A DNA stretch of 64,000 nucleotides from Pseudomonadota bacterium (GCA_023403845.1 JAEYDL010000030.1:6129-70128); one strand, 5' to 3'. Shown: positions 45,404-55,042, counted from the first letter of the stretch. A program made the numbers and translations. Notes: generated by a model from the sequence alone, not told the origin.

Positions 45404-46830
45404 ACAGTCTGCTCTATCAGTTTCCGGATGGCATTCCGGTTTCCGTTCAGCCTTCCGACTTCCCGCTTCAGCTCCTCAAGAGCGTCGGCCTTTCTGGAAA
45501 GAGCCGACCGGATGCGCTCGTCAATATTGCTCTGGCACTGGAGGGTGACATAATGCACCCTTTTCTTCTGTCCGATGCGATGGCATCGGTCTTCGGCCTG
45601 TATTCTGAGCGCGTATCGCCAGCCTTCCGAGTAAAAGAAGACGCGGTGGGACTCCGTCAGCGTCAGTCCGTGCCCGCCGGTTCCCTGAGTCGCTACCAAA
45701 ACGCCGCCGTCCCTTTTCCAGCGGTCGATGTTCGCCGCCCGCCTCGCGGCCGAAAGTCTGCCATGAATCGCGCATACCGGCTTCCCCGGGAAGACGGCGG
45801 GCAGAATCTCGCAGAGCGTCGTAATCGATTCCAGATAGTTTACCCAGATGATCACATGACTGGTTCTGAGCTTTCCGAGTTCGTCGAGCAGCACATCCAT
45901 CCGTCTGTTCTTCAGACGCCTTCCGCCTGAAAATCCGGCGGGAAGGACACCGCAGGAAACGGCGTGCAGTCCGCTGAACAGACGAAAGATCGCCATGCTG
46001 ATCTCGCCCGGATCGTAACCGGACAGATCTTCCAGAAAGCGATCCTTGACGGCCTGATAGGCCGAAGCCTGTTCCGTAGAAAGTCCGCACACGATACGTC
46101 GATATTTTTTCGGCGGCAGCTTCAGGCAATCCTCCTTGCTGACCTGATACACATAGGGAGCTATGCTGCGGCAAATATCTCCAAGCCCCAGTCCCTCGGA
46201 CGCGGCGGCTTTCCTCTTCGCCCGAAAGACCGCGAGTGCGCATTGAAAGGAATACCACGAGGGATACCCCAAAATCTGTGGAGAGAGAAATTCCATCTGC
46301 GTGTACAGGTCTTCAAGGCCCTGTATGATCGGCGTTCCCGTAAGAATGAGCCGATACGGCGTCCGGGGACCAAGCCGGGCGAGCCTCCGGGTGCGCTTTG
46401 CCCGGAATCCCTTGATGTAGGACGACTCATCGACGATGAGAAACGTCCTTCCGTCGATCAGTTCATCAAGAACGCAAGCCACGCGGGTCGAACTGCCCAG
46501 ACTTTCCAGTCCGACGATATGCCACCCTGCCTGCGGAATATTCGTTTCCCGCGTCCTCACGCCGAATACGTGGATGTCTCTGTCATTGCATGAGGTGTGA
46601 CGCAGAATTTCCCTTTTGGTCGCCTCCATCAACGATACGGGACAGCACCAGACGCACTTCTCGATGCGCTCCCTGCGAAGCCAGACAAGCTCGATGGCCG
46701 TACGGGTCTTGCCCGTTCCCATATCCATGAACAGCGCTCCGACCCTGAGTCGCGAGAGCTTTTCTATGGCCGCCCGCTGATGAGCGTACGCAACCGTCGT
46801 CAGCTTCCAGTCACCGTTCGAGCAAAACAT
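45400..46830 (-). CDS. SNF2-type DEAD-box helicase / ATPase
   Basis: A 476-residue superfamily 2 ATPase of the compact SNF2 form common in phages. Walker A MGTGKTRTA (about 37-45), DESSYIKG (motif II, about 133), LTGTP (motif III), the C-terminal RecA lobe with AIHGRLSAARR and motif VI QAEDRCHRIGQKK are all present. It has no extra DNA-targeting domain. It is the first gene of the overlapping four-gene operon and supplies the motor of the putative system. Confidence 0.87.
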   Translation of the reverse strand: MFCSNGDWKLTTVAYAHQRAAIEKLSRLRVGALFMDMGTGKTRTAIELVWLRRERIEKCVWCCPVSLMEATKREILRHTSCNDRDIHVFGVRTRETNIPQAGWHIVGLESLGSSTRVACVLDELIDGRTFLIVDESSYIKGFRAKRTRRLARLGPRTPYRLILTGTPIIQGLEDLYTQMEFLSPQILGYPSWYSFQCALAVFRAKRKAAASEGLGLGDICRSIAPYVYQVSKEDCLKLPPKKYRRIVCGLSTEQASAYQAVKDRFLEDLSGYDPGEISMAIFRLFSGLHAVSCGVLPAGFSGGRRLKNRRMDVLLDELGKLRTSHVIIWVNYLESITTLCEILPAVFPGKPVCAIHGRLSAARRAANIDRWKRDGGVLVATQGTGGHGLTLTESHRVFFYSEGWRYALRIQAEDRCHRIGQKKRVHYVTLQCQSNIDERIRSALSRKADALEELKREVGRLNGNRNAIRKLIEQTV

Positions 46831-47205
46831 GGGGAATCATTCCGGAAAATAATAGAAAAAATTATATGTGCTGGCAGGTGATCTTCTTATAATTTAATAG
46901 CGTCGAGGAAACAAGGAGGAATTAGGCAGACCATATTCCACGAATAGCAGTGGTTACGGGAACCGCACCGGCGTTCATCCGCCGCCGCGAGACGCCTGAT
47001 GAAGGACTCCTGTCCCTCGCCCTCCATACCGAAAGACATCTCGACGCTCCGCCCGCGGCTTGTCCTCCCAGACTGCAACGCCATTCCGTGAAGGTTTCTT
47101 TGTCGGAGCCCCTGCCGACAGCCCGCGGGATACAAGTCGCTTCGAGTCCCCGTTCCTGGAGGCACAACAAAATCATTGACGCGCCTGGCCTTTCTACATA
47201 GGCAT
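46831..47205. other. Upstream region of the helicase operon
   Basis: About 375 bases without a supportable gene. The left part (46850-46900) is AT-rich and probably carries the leftward operon promoter. Short open frames on either strand lack ribosome sites and families. Confidence 0.5.
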
Positions 47206-47227
47206 AATATAACAATATTGTTATATT
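47206..47227. promoter_or_regulatory. Perfect 22-base palindrome before the YagU-like gene
   Basis: Half-site AATATAACAAT at 47206-47216 is followed directly by its reverse complement. It lies 20 bases before the start codon, so a bound protein would block transcription or ribosome loading. No matching consensus comes to mind with certainty. Confidence 0.6.
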
Positions 47228-47247
47228 TTATTCATCGGAGACACGAC

Positions 47248-47814
47248 ATGACCGAATGCATGAAGTCGAAAGAATTTCAACACCGGGTGATGCTGGCCAT
47301 ACTGATCGGCATCATCATCGGAATCATCGGGGCCATTGTGAAATTCGGCTGGGAGGTACCCTTCCCGCCACGTACGCCCTTGCGCGATCTTACCAATCCG
47401 CCCCAGCAGCTTCTGCAGCAACTGGGCATGTCGTTCGATTTCACTCACCTGACCTACATGTATAATGAGAATCCGCGTCCGATCATCAGTTTCATCATAC
47501 ACTTCGGCTTTTCCATCGCCTTCGGCGTCCTGTATGCGGTGATCGCCGAATACAGACCGATCATCAGGTTATGGCAGGGGACGGCATTCGGCGTATTCGT
47601 GTGGTTCGCCTTCCATATCGTGATCATGCCGCTCATGGGCACCGTGCCTGCCCCGTGGGATCAACCCCTTGCGGAACATTTTTCCGAATTTTTTGGGCAC
47701 GCGTTCTGGATGTGGGTAATGGAGCTGTGTCGCCATGATCTTCGCAACCGCATGACGCACATGATTGAACCGGCGGTCCCTTCTCTGACGGTCCCTTCTC
47801 TGATGCGCTCATGA
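47248..47814 (+). CDS. YagU family (DUF1440) inner-membrane protein
   Basis: A 188-residue protein with four hydrophobic helices. Conserved YagU features include KFGWEVPFPPRTPLRDLTNPP near the N-terminus, a HxGFSIAFGVLYAV helix, FHIVIMPLMG and FGHAFWMWVMELCRHDLR. In E. coli YagU contributes to acid resistance. GGAGA precedes the ATG at 47248. The last residues contain a direct duplication (VPSLTVPSL, from two copies of CGGTCCCTTCTCTGA). A perfect palindrome lies in its promoter region. Confidence 0.85.
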   Translation: MTECMKSKEFQHRVMLAILIGIIIGIIGAIVKFGWEVPFPPRTPLRDLTNPPQQLLQQLGMSFDFTHLTYMYNENPRPIISFIIHFGFSIAFGVLYAVIAEYRPIIRLWQGTAFGVFVWFAFHIVIMPLMGTVPAPWDQPLAEHFSEFFGHAFWMWVMELCRHDLRNRMTHMIEPAVPSLTVPSLMRS

Positions 47815-47982
47815 CTGGCAGGCAAGCGAACAGGAATTCGGAGAGCCAGCGAAAAAAACGTTCCGGTTTCGATCGTTACCGGAATACATTTACCCGCACT
47901 ATGTCATGGAGTCGGACCATGACATTTGACGCCGGCACCTGGCATCAGGCTCAAGGAATCCCTCAAGTCCATGCAACACCAA

Positions 47983-48027
47983 AAAGAAAACGGCCTGCTC
48001 CCATTTACGGGACAGGCCATTTTCTTT
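47983..48027. terminator. Bidirectional terminator between YagU-like and TAXI genes
   Basis: AAAGAAAA-GGCCTG and CAGGCC-TTTTCTTT pair around a ~15-base loop, giving A/T tracts usable in both directions. It lies between two convergent genes. Confidence 0.75.
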
Positions 48028-48145
48028 CGTTTCTTCACCTTGCCGCATTCAGCAAGGAAAAGAGCCTATGCATGAACTGGCGAAGGAACAACGACGGACG
48101 GGGAAACGGTCTTCCCGCCGGCGCGCCATGCCTGCAAGTCAGAGG

Positions 48146-49102
48146 TTACTGCGGCAGGGCCATATTCTTTTCTTTGTAGAACCTGGCGGCCCCGGGATGC
48201 AGAGGAATGGTCAAACCGTTCAGCGCCGTCTCCAGCTTGATTTCCCGAGCCATGGCGTGGGAGGCATGCACGTCGCCAAGATGATTGTACAGTTCCTTAG
48301 TAAATTCGTAGATCACCTTTTCAGGCACCTGATCATTCGTGACGAGGATAGCCATCACCGCCGGAGTATGGATCTCCTGATCGATATCCTGATACGTACC
48401 CGCAGGAATAACGCTGGGCACGAAATAGGGATGCTGTTTGGACAGATCGGAGAGGAATGCCGGATCAAAGTTCAACAATGTAATCGGCTTGGAAGTGGCA
48501 AGATCCATGATGGAAGCGGTGGGATAGCCTGCGACGACGAAACCGGCATCAATCTGGTTGTCCTTGAACCGGCTGGTCGTAGCGCCAAAGTCCAGATAGT
48601 CCACCTTCATGTCCCCATAGCCGAGCTTCGCAACCTGAAAAATTGCCTGTACGTCCGCTTCCACGCCTGACCCGGGAGCGCCGACGCTGACCCTCTTTCC
48701 CTTCAGGTCGCCGATGGCCTTGATGCCGCTGTCCTTCAGCATGATCATCTGCACATGCTCGGGATAGAGCGCGGCGACGGCCCGCAGACCGGGGAGCGGC
48801 TTCTTGAACATCTGCTGACCGTTATAGGCCCAGTAGGCGATATCGTTCTGGGCGAAGGCGATTTCAATTTCCCCCGCCGCGACGAGATTGATATTGGCTA
48901 CGGAAGCGTTACCCGTCTCAGCGGTTACCTGCAACGCTCCACTTTCGCTCACGGCCTTGGCTATGGCGCCGCCGATGGGGTAGTACGTTCCCGAAGTCCC
49001 CCCGGTGGCAATCGACAGAAAGTCTTTGGCCTGAACGGAAGGACTGGCCCCCAATAGCAAGGCCATACATGCCAAGATCAAAGATTGAAACCTGCACTTC
49101 AT
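48146..49102 (-). CDS. TAXI-type TRAP transporter receptor
   Basis: A 318-residue periplasmic binding protein of the TAXI (TRAP-associated extracytoplasmic immunogenic) family, with a signal peptide (cleavage after VQA, near 25). IATGGTSGTYYPIGGAIA at the N-terminus and KGKRVSVGAPGSG in the middle are signature blocks. It would pass its ligand to the fused permease encoded just upstream. Glutamate or other organic acids are common ligands of the family; here unknown. Confidence 0.9.
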   Translation of the reverse strand: MKCRFQSLILACMALLLGASPSVQAKDFLSIATGGTSGTYYPIGGAIAKAVSESGALQVTAETGNASVANINLVAAGEIEIAFAQNDIAYWAYNGQQMFKKPLPGLRAVAALYPEHVQMIMLKDSGIKAIGDLKGKRVSVGAPGSGVEADVQAIFQVAKLGYGDMKVDYLDFGATTSRFKDNQIDAGFVVAGYPTASIMDLATSKPITLLNFDPAFLSDLSKQHPYFVPSVIPAGTYQDIDQEIHTPAVMAILVTNDQVPEKVIYEFTKELYNHLGDVHASHAMAREIKLETALNGLTIPLHPGAARFYKEKNMALPQ

Positions 49103-49123
49103 GGCGCACTCCTGATTTAAGGG

Positions 49124-51076
49124 TTAAGAAAGGGCAGCCTGCTTTTTGTTTTTGGCAAGCTGGAGAACGTAGATGACAGCCAGAATGCCCAGCCCCAAGA
49201 GGTCGGTGGCTGTTTCGGGGTGGAGAAGACCAAGAGCACCGACAAGGGCGAGCCAGCGCAACGGCCAGGCAAGCGGGGCCTTGAAATAGCCGATAGTGAA
49301 CATGGACAGCAGGAATATGCCTATAAAGGCGCTCACTATGGCCTGACACAAGGGCCAGAACGAAACGTCAACAAACAGCAGCATGGGGTGGAAGACATAG
49401 ATGTATGGAATCAATAGCCCCGCCAGCGCCAGTTTGAAGGCCGTGAACCCCGTCTTCATGGGGTCCGCTCCGGCAATTCCCGCCCCGGCATAGGCCGCCA
49501 GGGCCACGGGAGGCGTCAGGTCTGCGGCAATGCCGAAATAGAAGACGAACATGTACGCGGCAATCGGCGGAACTCCCAGCTGCAACAGAGCCGGAGCGGC
49601 CATGGTGCTGGTCACGATGAAGTTGGCCGTCGTGGGCAGCCCCGTCCCCAGCAGGATGCTCGCGCACATGGTCAGGATAAGGGTCGGGATCAGCATTCCT
49701 CCGGAGAGATCGACAATGCCGCTCGCAATACGCAGGGCAAGTCCCGTCAGCGTACTGGTTCCGACGATCATGCCCACGCAGGCGCAGGCGCAGGCGACGC
49801 TGAGCGAAGCCCGCGCCCCTGATTCAAACGCCTCGAAAAGCTTTTGGGGTGTCAGCCGTGTTTCGCGATTCAGCCAGGAAAGGGGGATACAGAGCAGGAT
49901 GCCGTAAAAGGCGGCCTTGAGAGGCGTAAAACCGGCCAGCAGCAAATAGATGATGCCGACCAGCGGCAACAGCAGGAAGCCCTTGGTTTTGAGCAGAAAC
50001 CATATATTTGGCAGCTGATCGCGGGAAAGGCCTTTCAGGCCAAGCCGTTGCGCCTCGAAATGCACCTGAATCAGCACGGCGCCGTAATAAAGAACCGCCG
50101 GGATGACGGCGGCCAGGGCCACCGTGGTGTAGGATACGCCAAGGAACTGGGCCATGATGAACGCCCCGGCCCCCATGACGGGCGGCATGATCTGGCCTCC
50201 CGTAGAAGCCGTCGCCTCCACCGCACCTGCAAAATGGGGACGATACCCCACACTTTTCATGAGAGGAATGGTGAACATGCCCGTCGTGCAGACATTGGCG
50301 ACAGACGAACCGGAAACCGTTCCCATAAGGCCGGAAGACACCACCGCCACCTTGGCCGGTCCGCCGACGGACCATCCGGCGATGGCCAGAGACAGCTCGA
50401 TGATGAACTTGCCGATGCCGGTTTTTTCCAGAACCGCGCCAAAAAGAATGAACATGAACACGAAGGTCGCCGAAACCTCAAGCGGAGTTCCGAAAATCCC
50501 CTCCGTCCCCAGATACATATGGTTGATGATGCGGGTTATCGAAAAGCCCCGATGCGAAAACATGTCCGGCAGGGCGCGTCCGAAAAAGCAGTACAGCAAC
50601 GCGGCAATCGCCAGGCAGGAAAGCACGGGATTGGATATCCGACGCGTAGCTTCCAGCAGAACCAGAATGAGGAGCATCCCCATGAGCAGGTCCGTATCCG
50701 TGGGCAACCCGGCGCGGTAGGTCAGCTCGATGAAGTTGTAGACCAGATACAGGCAAGTCACGGCTGAAATGCCTGCCAGAATATAGTCCCACCAGGGGAT
50801 AGAGTTCTTCCTGGCGCTGTGCTGGCGAGCAGGATACAGCAGAAACGTCAGAACCAGCGCGAACGCCAGATGCACGGCTCCTTGCGTCTGGGCGGGAAGA
50901 AGCCCTGTGCCAGCCGTATAAAAATGGAAACAGGCCATGGCAAAAGCCAGAATCCCAACCAGTTTGGTACGCCAGCCAGACAGAATCCGATATCTGGCCT
51001 CGGAGTCGTACTTGCGCAGCAGGTCATCGAAATCAATGGAGCCTTTTGCCGCGGAAGGTTCATGACGCATGCTCAT
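49124..51076 (-). CDS. TRAP transporter fused permease (DctQM type)
   Basis: A 650-residue membrane protein in which the small and large TRAP subunits are fused, as always for TAXI systems. The first ~200 residues contain four helices (DctQ part); the DctM part follows with GLMGTVSGSSVANVCTTG, the GGQIMPPVMGAGAF re-entrant motif and STLTGLALRIASGIVDL. AGGA ten bases before the ATG at 51076 supports this start. Gene order on the minus strand is DUF1850, permease, receptor. Confidence 0.9.
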   Translation of the reverse strand: MSMRHEPSAAKGSIDFDDLLRKYDSEARYRILSGWRTKLVGILAFAMACFHFYTAGTGLLPAQTQGAVHLAFALVLTFLLYPARQHSARKNSIPWWDYILAGISAVTCLYLVYNFIELTYRAGLPTDTDLLMGMLLILVLLEATRRISNPVLSCLAIAALLYCFFGRALPDMFSHRGFSITRIINHMYLGTEGIFGTPLEVSATFVFMFILFGAVLEKTGIGKFIIELSLAIAGWSVGGPAKVAVVSSGLMGTVSGSSVANVCTTGMFTIPLMKSVGYRPHFAGAVEATASTGGQIMPPVMGAGAFIMAQFLGVSYTTVALAAVIPAVLYYGAVLIQVHFEAQRLGLKGLSRDQLPNIWFLLKTKGFLLLPLVGIIYLLLAGFTPLKAAFYGILLCIPLSWLNRETRLTPQKLFEAFESGARASLSVACACACVGMIVGTSTLTGLALRIASGIVDLSGGMLIPTLILTMCASILLGTGLPTTANFIVTSTMAAPALLQLGVPPIAAYMFVFYFGIAADLTPPVALAAYAGAGIAGADPMKTGFTAFKLALAGLLIPYIYVFHPMLLFVDVSFWPLCQAIVSAFIGIFLLSMFTIGYFKAPLAWPLRWLALVGALGLLHPETATDLLGLGILAVIYVLQLAKNKKQAALS

Positions 51077-51180
51077 ACAATTCAGTCCTATCAGATGCAC
51101 AAAAGGGTGATGAAAGGGGACAAAAAACCATGGCTCCTCCATATGGCGAGCCCGGAAACACATGTTCGCGACGTAGCACC

Positions 51181-51798
51181 TTACAGACGGACAGATCCCC
51201 CTTCCTCACCAAATTGTCCGTCCCGTTGTTGCGCAGACCAACTGAAAACCCCCGGAATTCGCCCGGAAGAAAAGCATAGTATCTCTCCTGCGTAACGTCT
51301 GTACAGGGCCCTTCGGGGTCCCTGTCCGATCTGCAGTTCATTACGCCCCAGCCGCTCGTTCCCCACACGCAGCCGGATGCTTTCCCAGGCCGGCAACCCC
51401 CCTTCCAGAACAAGCCAGTCCCCCTCGGTCAGAAAACGCCCATGCTCCGGCGTTTTCCACGGAAGCCCCGCATTGTGCGATCTGGAAAGGGTCCGCCACT
51501 GATGCAGCCGCCCACTCATGGGATAGTAACTGTCGGCAACCAGCGTCCGCTCCACGGAGTGGCAATACCATGTCGTCACCGTCTGTCCCAAAGGAACGGG
51601 CACATGCCATGCTCCCCCATCCTCCCTCTGAATGCACAAGGCATCCACGGGTCGTCCCGGCAGCGACGCGACCAGACAGAACAGCGCCGCAGCCAGCCAG
51701 CACCCCACAGGCAGGCAGCCTTTCGTCGCAATCGATTTTGCAGGCAATCCATTTCCCCCGCCATGTATGAGCTTCACTTGGCCGCCAGTCCAAAGCAT
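51181..51798 (-). CDS. DUF1850 domain protein, TAXI-TRAP partner
   Basis: About 205 residues with a hydrophobic N-terminal anchor or signal (LPVGCWLAAALFCLVA) and the DUF1850 motif WYCHSVERTLVADSYY. This family is encoded almost exclusively beside TAXI TRAP genes and is presumed to assist the receptor or permease at the membrane. The start is uncertain: an ATG at 51798 follows AGGTG, and the frame opens at a GTG at 51810. It ends about 105 bases before the permease start and is presumed co-transcribed. Confidence 0.7.
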   Translation of the reverse strand: MLWTGGQVKLIHGGGNGLPAKSIATKGCLPVGCWLAAALFCLVASLPGRPVDALCIQREDGGAWHVPVPLGQTVTTWYCHSVERTLVADSYYPMSGRLHQWRTLSRSHNAGLPWKTPEHGRFLTEGDWLVLEGGLPAWESIRLRVGNERLGRNELQIGQGPRRALYRRYAGEILCFSSGRIPGVFSWSAQQRDGQFGEEGGSVRL

Positions 51799-51839
51799 GC
51801 TAGTGAGCACCTGAAGATTTCAGACAAAAAGGAAGCATC

Positions 51840-52625
51840 ATGCAGAACTGTTCTGCAACACTCTTCTCCGCGTCCCTGTATCTGGTCGGCATTCTGTGCC
51901 TGACACGCGTCATGCTTCGCCTGAACAGACGCCATGCCCCTGCATGCACGCCTCCTGCGACAAGCGGCAGGAATTCCTTCATGGCCCGCATCATTTTCCC
52001 AACAGGGATGCTCTGCTCTCTGGGGACATTCCTCTTTCTTCCCTCAGGAACATTTCCAGCCTATATCCCGTGCGACATGCCGGTACTGTACTGGCTCATC
52101 TGTTTTTCCATTGCCTCCGCGGCGCTGGCTTTTTCCGGACGAAGGAAAGCGGGCTTCGCCATCGGCACGCTCCTTGTCCCTCTGCTTCTGGGGGCGATCC
52201 ATGCACTGTGCAGCTGGTATGCCTGGCGACATGGACTGCCGGGGAACATCTGGGAAATGGAACGGTTCGTCGCCGCTCCTCTTCTGGGCCATGCCGGCGT
52301 CGTGACGGGCGTCGGCATGCTGGGCCTTGCCGCAGCTGCGGCACTGCACTGTTCCAATGTGCTGACCGAAGCTCACTCCTCCCCTTTGCTGGGGGCCTGT
52401 CTGGAACTTGCGGCCGCGCAATTTCTCGTCTGCCAGTTCATACCGATGACGCCGCTGCACAGCCTGCAACTCTCTCCGATCATGACGCTGACGGCAGGCT
52501 TCCTCTTCTTCTGGGTGTGCGTCGCTTTCGTGCTGCTGCTTTTCTGTGCCGCAAAAAACCGTACGCCACCCCTGTCCGTATGGATGCTCGCCATCTGTGG
52601 AAGCCTGCTCATACTGGGAAAGTGA
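51840..52625 (+). CDS. Multi-helix membrane protein, unknown function
   Basis: A 261-residue protein with seven or eight hydrophobic helices and short loops. AAGGAAG sits 5 bases before the ATG, so expression is likely. It is divergent from the DUF1850 gene. Gly/Ala-rich helix GMLGLAAAAALHCSN and FLFFWVCVAFVLLLF stand out, but I could not link it to a family with confidence. Confidence 0.6.
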   Translation: MQNCSATLFSASLYLVGILCLTRVMLRLNRRHAPACTPPATSGRNSFMARIIFPTGMLCSLGTFLFLPSGTFPAYIPCDMPVLYWLICFSIASAALAFSGRRKAGFAIGTLLVPLLLGAIHALCSWYAWRHGLPGNIWEMERFVAAPLLGHAGVVTGVGMLGLAAAAALHCSNVLTEAHSSPLLGACLELAAAQFLVCQFIPMTPLHSLQLSPIMTLTAGFLFFWVCVAFVLLLFCAAKNRTPPLSVWMLAICGSLLILGK

Positions 52626-53211
52626 AGCAGCCTTGCCCATGAACTTTCCTGTTCCCACGCCGTCAGACAATCATAGGCATGTTGTCCGAACAACCTCCCA
52701 ACAGGATTTTACAACCCTGTTACGAACTATAACCTATTTATACGTAAATGTAAAACATTGCAGAACAAGAGAACAGGACGGAACAGACCGATCGCCATCC
52801 CCCGTCCCCCTGCCCGGACAGCAGCCGCCCCACAAACGTAGTTCAGCGGAATATATACGATGTCCACTCAAATCAGGACTGACTTCTCCCTTTCGGAGAA
52901 GTTATTTCCCCCCTCTCCGGGAACGGACCGGAACGGTCAGGGACTGAAAATTTTTGCTCTGTCGTCGCTGGCGGTCTCCCCCGGGGGAGCAGAGTCAACA
53001 TTTCCGGCCATACTTTCCGGGAATGGCCCCGCCAGACAAAAACAAGGCGGCAAACAGAGAACCGGCCATGGCCGTCCGCCGTATGCTCCCGGAGCACTGT
53101 TTCCGGGTGCTTCAGATGCAACCTTTCCCATTCGAATGATGCCTTGCCGGGGCGGTTCCGCATAGTCCTTGCCCGGAGAAAGGCAACTCTTTTTGTGTCC
53201 CACGAAGACGC
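52626..53211. other. Intergenic region
   Basis: About 590 bases between convergent genes. A short AT-rich patch at 52720-52760 is visible. Several open frames (for example 52860-53165) have no ribosome site and no family. Nothing else seen. Confidence 0.45.
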
Positions 53212-53252
53212 AAAAAAAGACCCCCCTTCCCGAAATGGGACGGAGGGTCCGT
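53212..53252 (-). terminator. Terminator after the OmpH-like gene
   Basis: On the minus strand GACCCTCCGTCCC pairs with GGGAAGGGGGGTC (minor mismatches) around ATTTC and is followed by a T-run of seven. Confidence 0.75.
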
Positions 53253-53270
53253 AACGGCTAAGCCGATTCA

Positions 53271-53813
53271 CTACTTTTTGGCGTCGGTCCCGGGAGCTTC
53301 AGCCTTGGGGGCGTCCTTGGAGTCAGCCTTGGCAGGAGCGATTTCCTCCACCTTGACGGGTTCGAACGTCACGGGAGTCCGATTCATCTCCGCGATGACT
53401 TCAGAGGTCACATCGGCCTTGGGGTCATAGGACAGCAGACCGTCGCTGTTCACGATAACCGTATATCCCTTCTGGGTGCGATAGGCGTCAAGAGACTTCT
53501 GCATCAGGTCGTTGATCTTGGTGACGACCTTCTGCTGTTCTCCGTTCACCAGCTGCTGATAGCCGGAGAACGTTTTCTGGAAGCGGGTGCGCAACGCCTC
53601 GTCGTTGGGGGATTTTTCCAGCATGCTCTGGGCGACCTGCACCTGGGCCTGCATGGAGGCTTCAAGCTGCTTCAGGTGTTCGAAGCCAGCCTTTCCGGAA
53701 TCGCTCTCCTGAAACAGACGGGCGGGATTGACCACGGCAATCTTGTTCGCCGTGCAGCCGGCAACTGCAAAAACCAAAACGAAACTCAGGGCAAGCGCAC
53801 TTATTCTACGCAT
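53271..53813 (-). CDS. OmpH/Skp-like periplasmic lipoprotein
   Basis: A 180-residue protein with a lipoprotein signal (lipobox VAGC near residue 20) and a long helical middle rich in Gln and Lys (VQVAQSMLEKSPND, QQLVNGEQQKVVTKINDLMQK), the Skp-type coiled coil that chaperones outer-membrane proteins. YTVIVNSDGLLSYDP matches the OmpH end strand. The C-terminus is an Ala/Lys/Pro-rich tail. GGAG lies 5 bases before the ATG at 53813. Monocistronic. Confidence 0.82.
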   Translation of the reverse strand: MRRISALALSFVLVFAVAGCTANKIAVVNPARLFQESDSGKAGFEHLKQLEASMQAQVQVAQSMLEKSPNDEALRTRFQKTFSGYQQLVNGEQQKVVTKINDLMQKSLDAYRTQKGYTVIVNSDGLLSYDPKADVTSEVIAEMNRTPVTFEPVKVEEIAPAKADSKDAPKAEAPGTDAKK

Positions 53814-54004
53814 AATAACTCCAAATCGTTGCAAAAGTTGTCGGCGTTTCCGATATGGGGACGCCGCAGGCTGTCCCATGACAACCCTCAGGGTTTTCTA
53901 CCATACTCTTTTTCCGTGCAAGGCACAATTCATGAGACGCCTTCACGATACGCGAGGGCCGGAACCGCCCTTCGGACAGTCCCGGTCCCAGCGCTGAAGA
54001 ACCT

Positions 54005-55042
54005 CTAGCTCAAAAAGGCAAACCGTTCGCGCACATCAAGCACCTGAGCCAGAAAGGCTCTGGTTTCACGCGAAGGCACCTTTTCCAGCAGAGTATCCCG
54101 AACCTCTTCGGGAGTCATGGAGTTGATGACGGCAAATGCCTCCTCCTGCGTGCGGCCGAATGTCTTCAGCATGCGGCCGGCGCCGATGTTGTAGGAGGCG
54201 ATGGCACAGTATTCCCGGGAATCGGGATCGGTTATCGCGCTCAGGTAACGGTTTTGCAGCAGGTACATGTAGGCCGTACCATAACGAATGTTCGTTTCCG
54301 GCTCCAGCAGCGCAGCCCTGCTGGGAGTCCCCTTGAACCCCAGCCAGCGATGCACTTCCCCGCCGGCGGTGCCGGGCACCACCTGCATCAGTCCGTGCGC
54401 GGCACGATTGCTGACCAAATACGGATCAAAACGGCTTTCAATATGAATAAGCGCGTACACAAGCTCGGGGGTCAGACGGTACTGGGCCGCATATTTCTCT
54501 ACAATGGGCCGATACTGCTCGGCATTCCGCCGCATGAATTCGGTCAGTCCCGCCAGGCTGCGCAACTCCGAAAGAAGCTTCTGAGTTCGGTCCCGGGCTT
54601 CCGGCGTCAACTCAAGAGCCTGCTGGCTTCCATTCCAGCGCAAGGCCTGAAAATCAAGCGGCTCATCAAGGACCGCCTCAACCGAAGGGAGGGAGAGCTC
54701 ATCGCCCATCTGCGCTTCTTCCGCCGCAAGGGCGAAGGGCAGATCATCAAACAATGCGTCCAGCGTGAGCTTTTCGCCACGCCACATCGGCGCAACGGAA
54801 TCCAGTTCGTCCACGGCAACGGCTCCATGCAACGTTCTGAGCATGACCGAACCGTCCTGAACGACAAGCAACGGGCGATGGGTCGAGAAAGGAGTGGATG
54901 CGTCCTTATTGGCCCGGAGCTCTCCAGTGAAGGGGCGAGGCTGCAGCACATCGTTCTCCACGGGGACGAATCCCGTCGTCAGAGCGAGCAACGCAATCAG
55001 GCCCGTCACGAAAAAGACACACCCTGCCAATCTGCTGATCAT
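54005..55042 (-). CDS. Lytic transglycosylase (GH23, MltC-like)
   Basis: A 345-residue enzyme that cleaves the glycan strand of peptidoglycan. A hydrophobic N-terminal segment (GCVFFVTGLIALLAL) anchors or exports it. The catalytic domain (about 190-335) contains ALIHIESRFDPYLVSN with the catalytic Glu, AAHGLMQVVP and ASYNIGAGRM. The MltC-type N-terminal region precedes it. AGAGGT lies about 10 bases before the ATG at 55042; the 37 residues of the longer frame look non-coding. Confidence 0.87.
   Translation of the reverse strand: MISRLAGCVFFVTGLIALLALTTGFVPVENDVLQPRPFTGELRANKDASTPFSTHRPLLVVQDGSVMLRTLHGAVAVDELDSVAPMWRGEKLTLDALFDDLPFALAAEEAQMGDELSLPSVEAVLDEPLDFQALRWNGSQQALELTPEARDRTQKLLSELRSLAGLTEFMRRNAEQYRPIVEKYAAQYRLTPELVYALIHIESRFDPYLVSNRAAHGLMQVVPGTAGGEVHRWLGFKGTPSRAALLEPETNIRYGTAYMYLLQNRYLSAITDPDSREYCAIASYNIGAGRMLKTFGRTQEEAFAVINSMTPEEVRDTLLEKVPSRETRAFLAQVLDVRERFAFLS

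Noticed and set aside
52860..53165. Small plus-strand gene in the intergenic region
   Set aside because: No ribosome site, Pro/Gly/Ser-rich shadow-like composition and no family.
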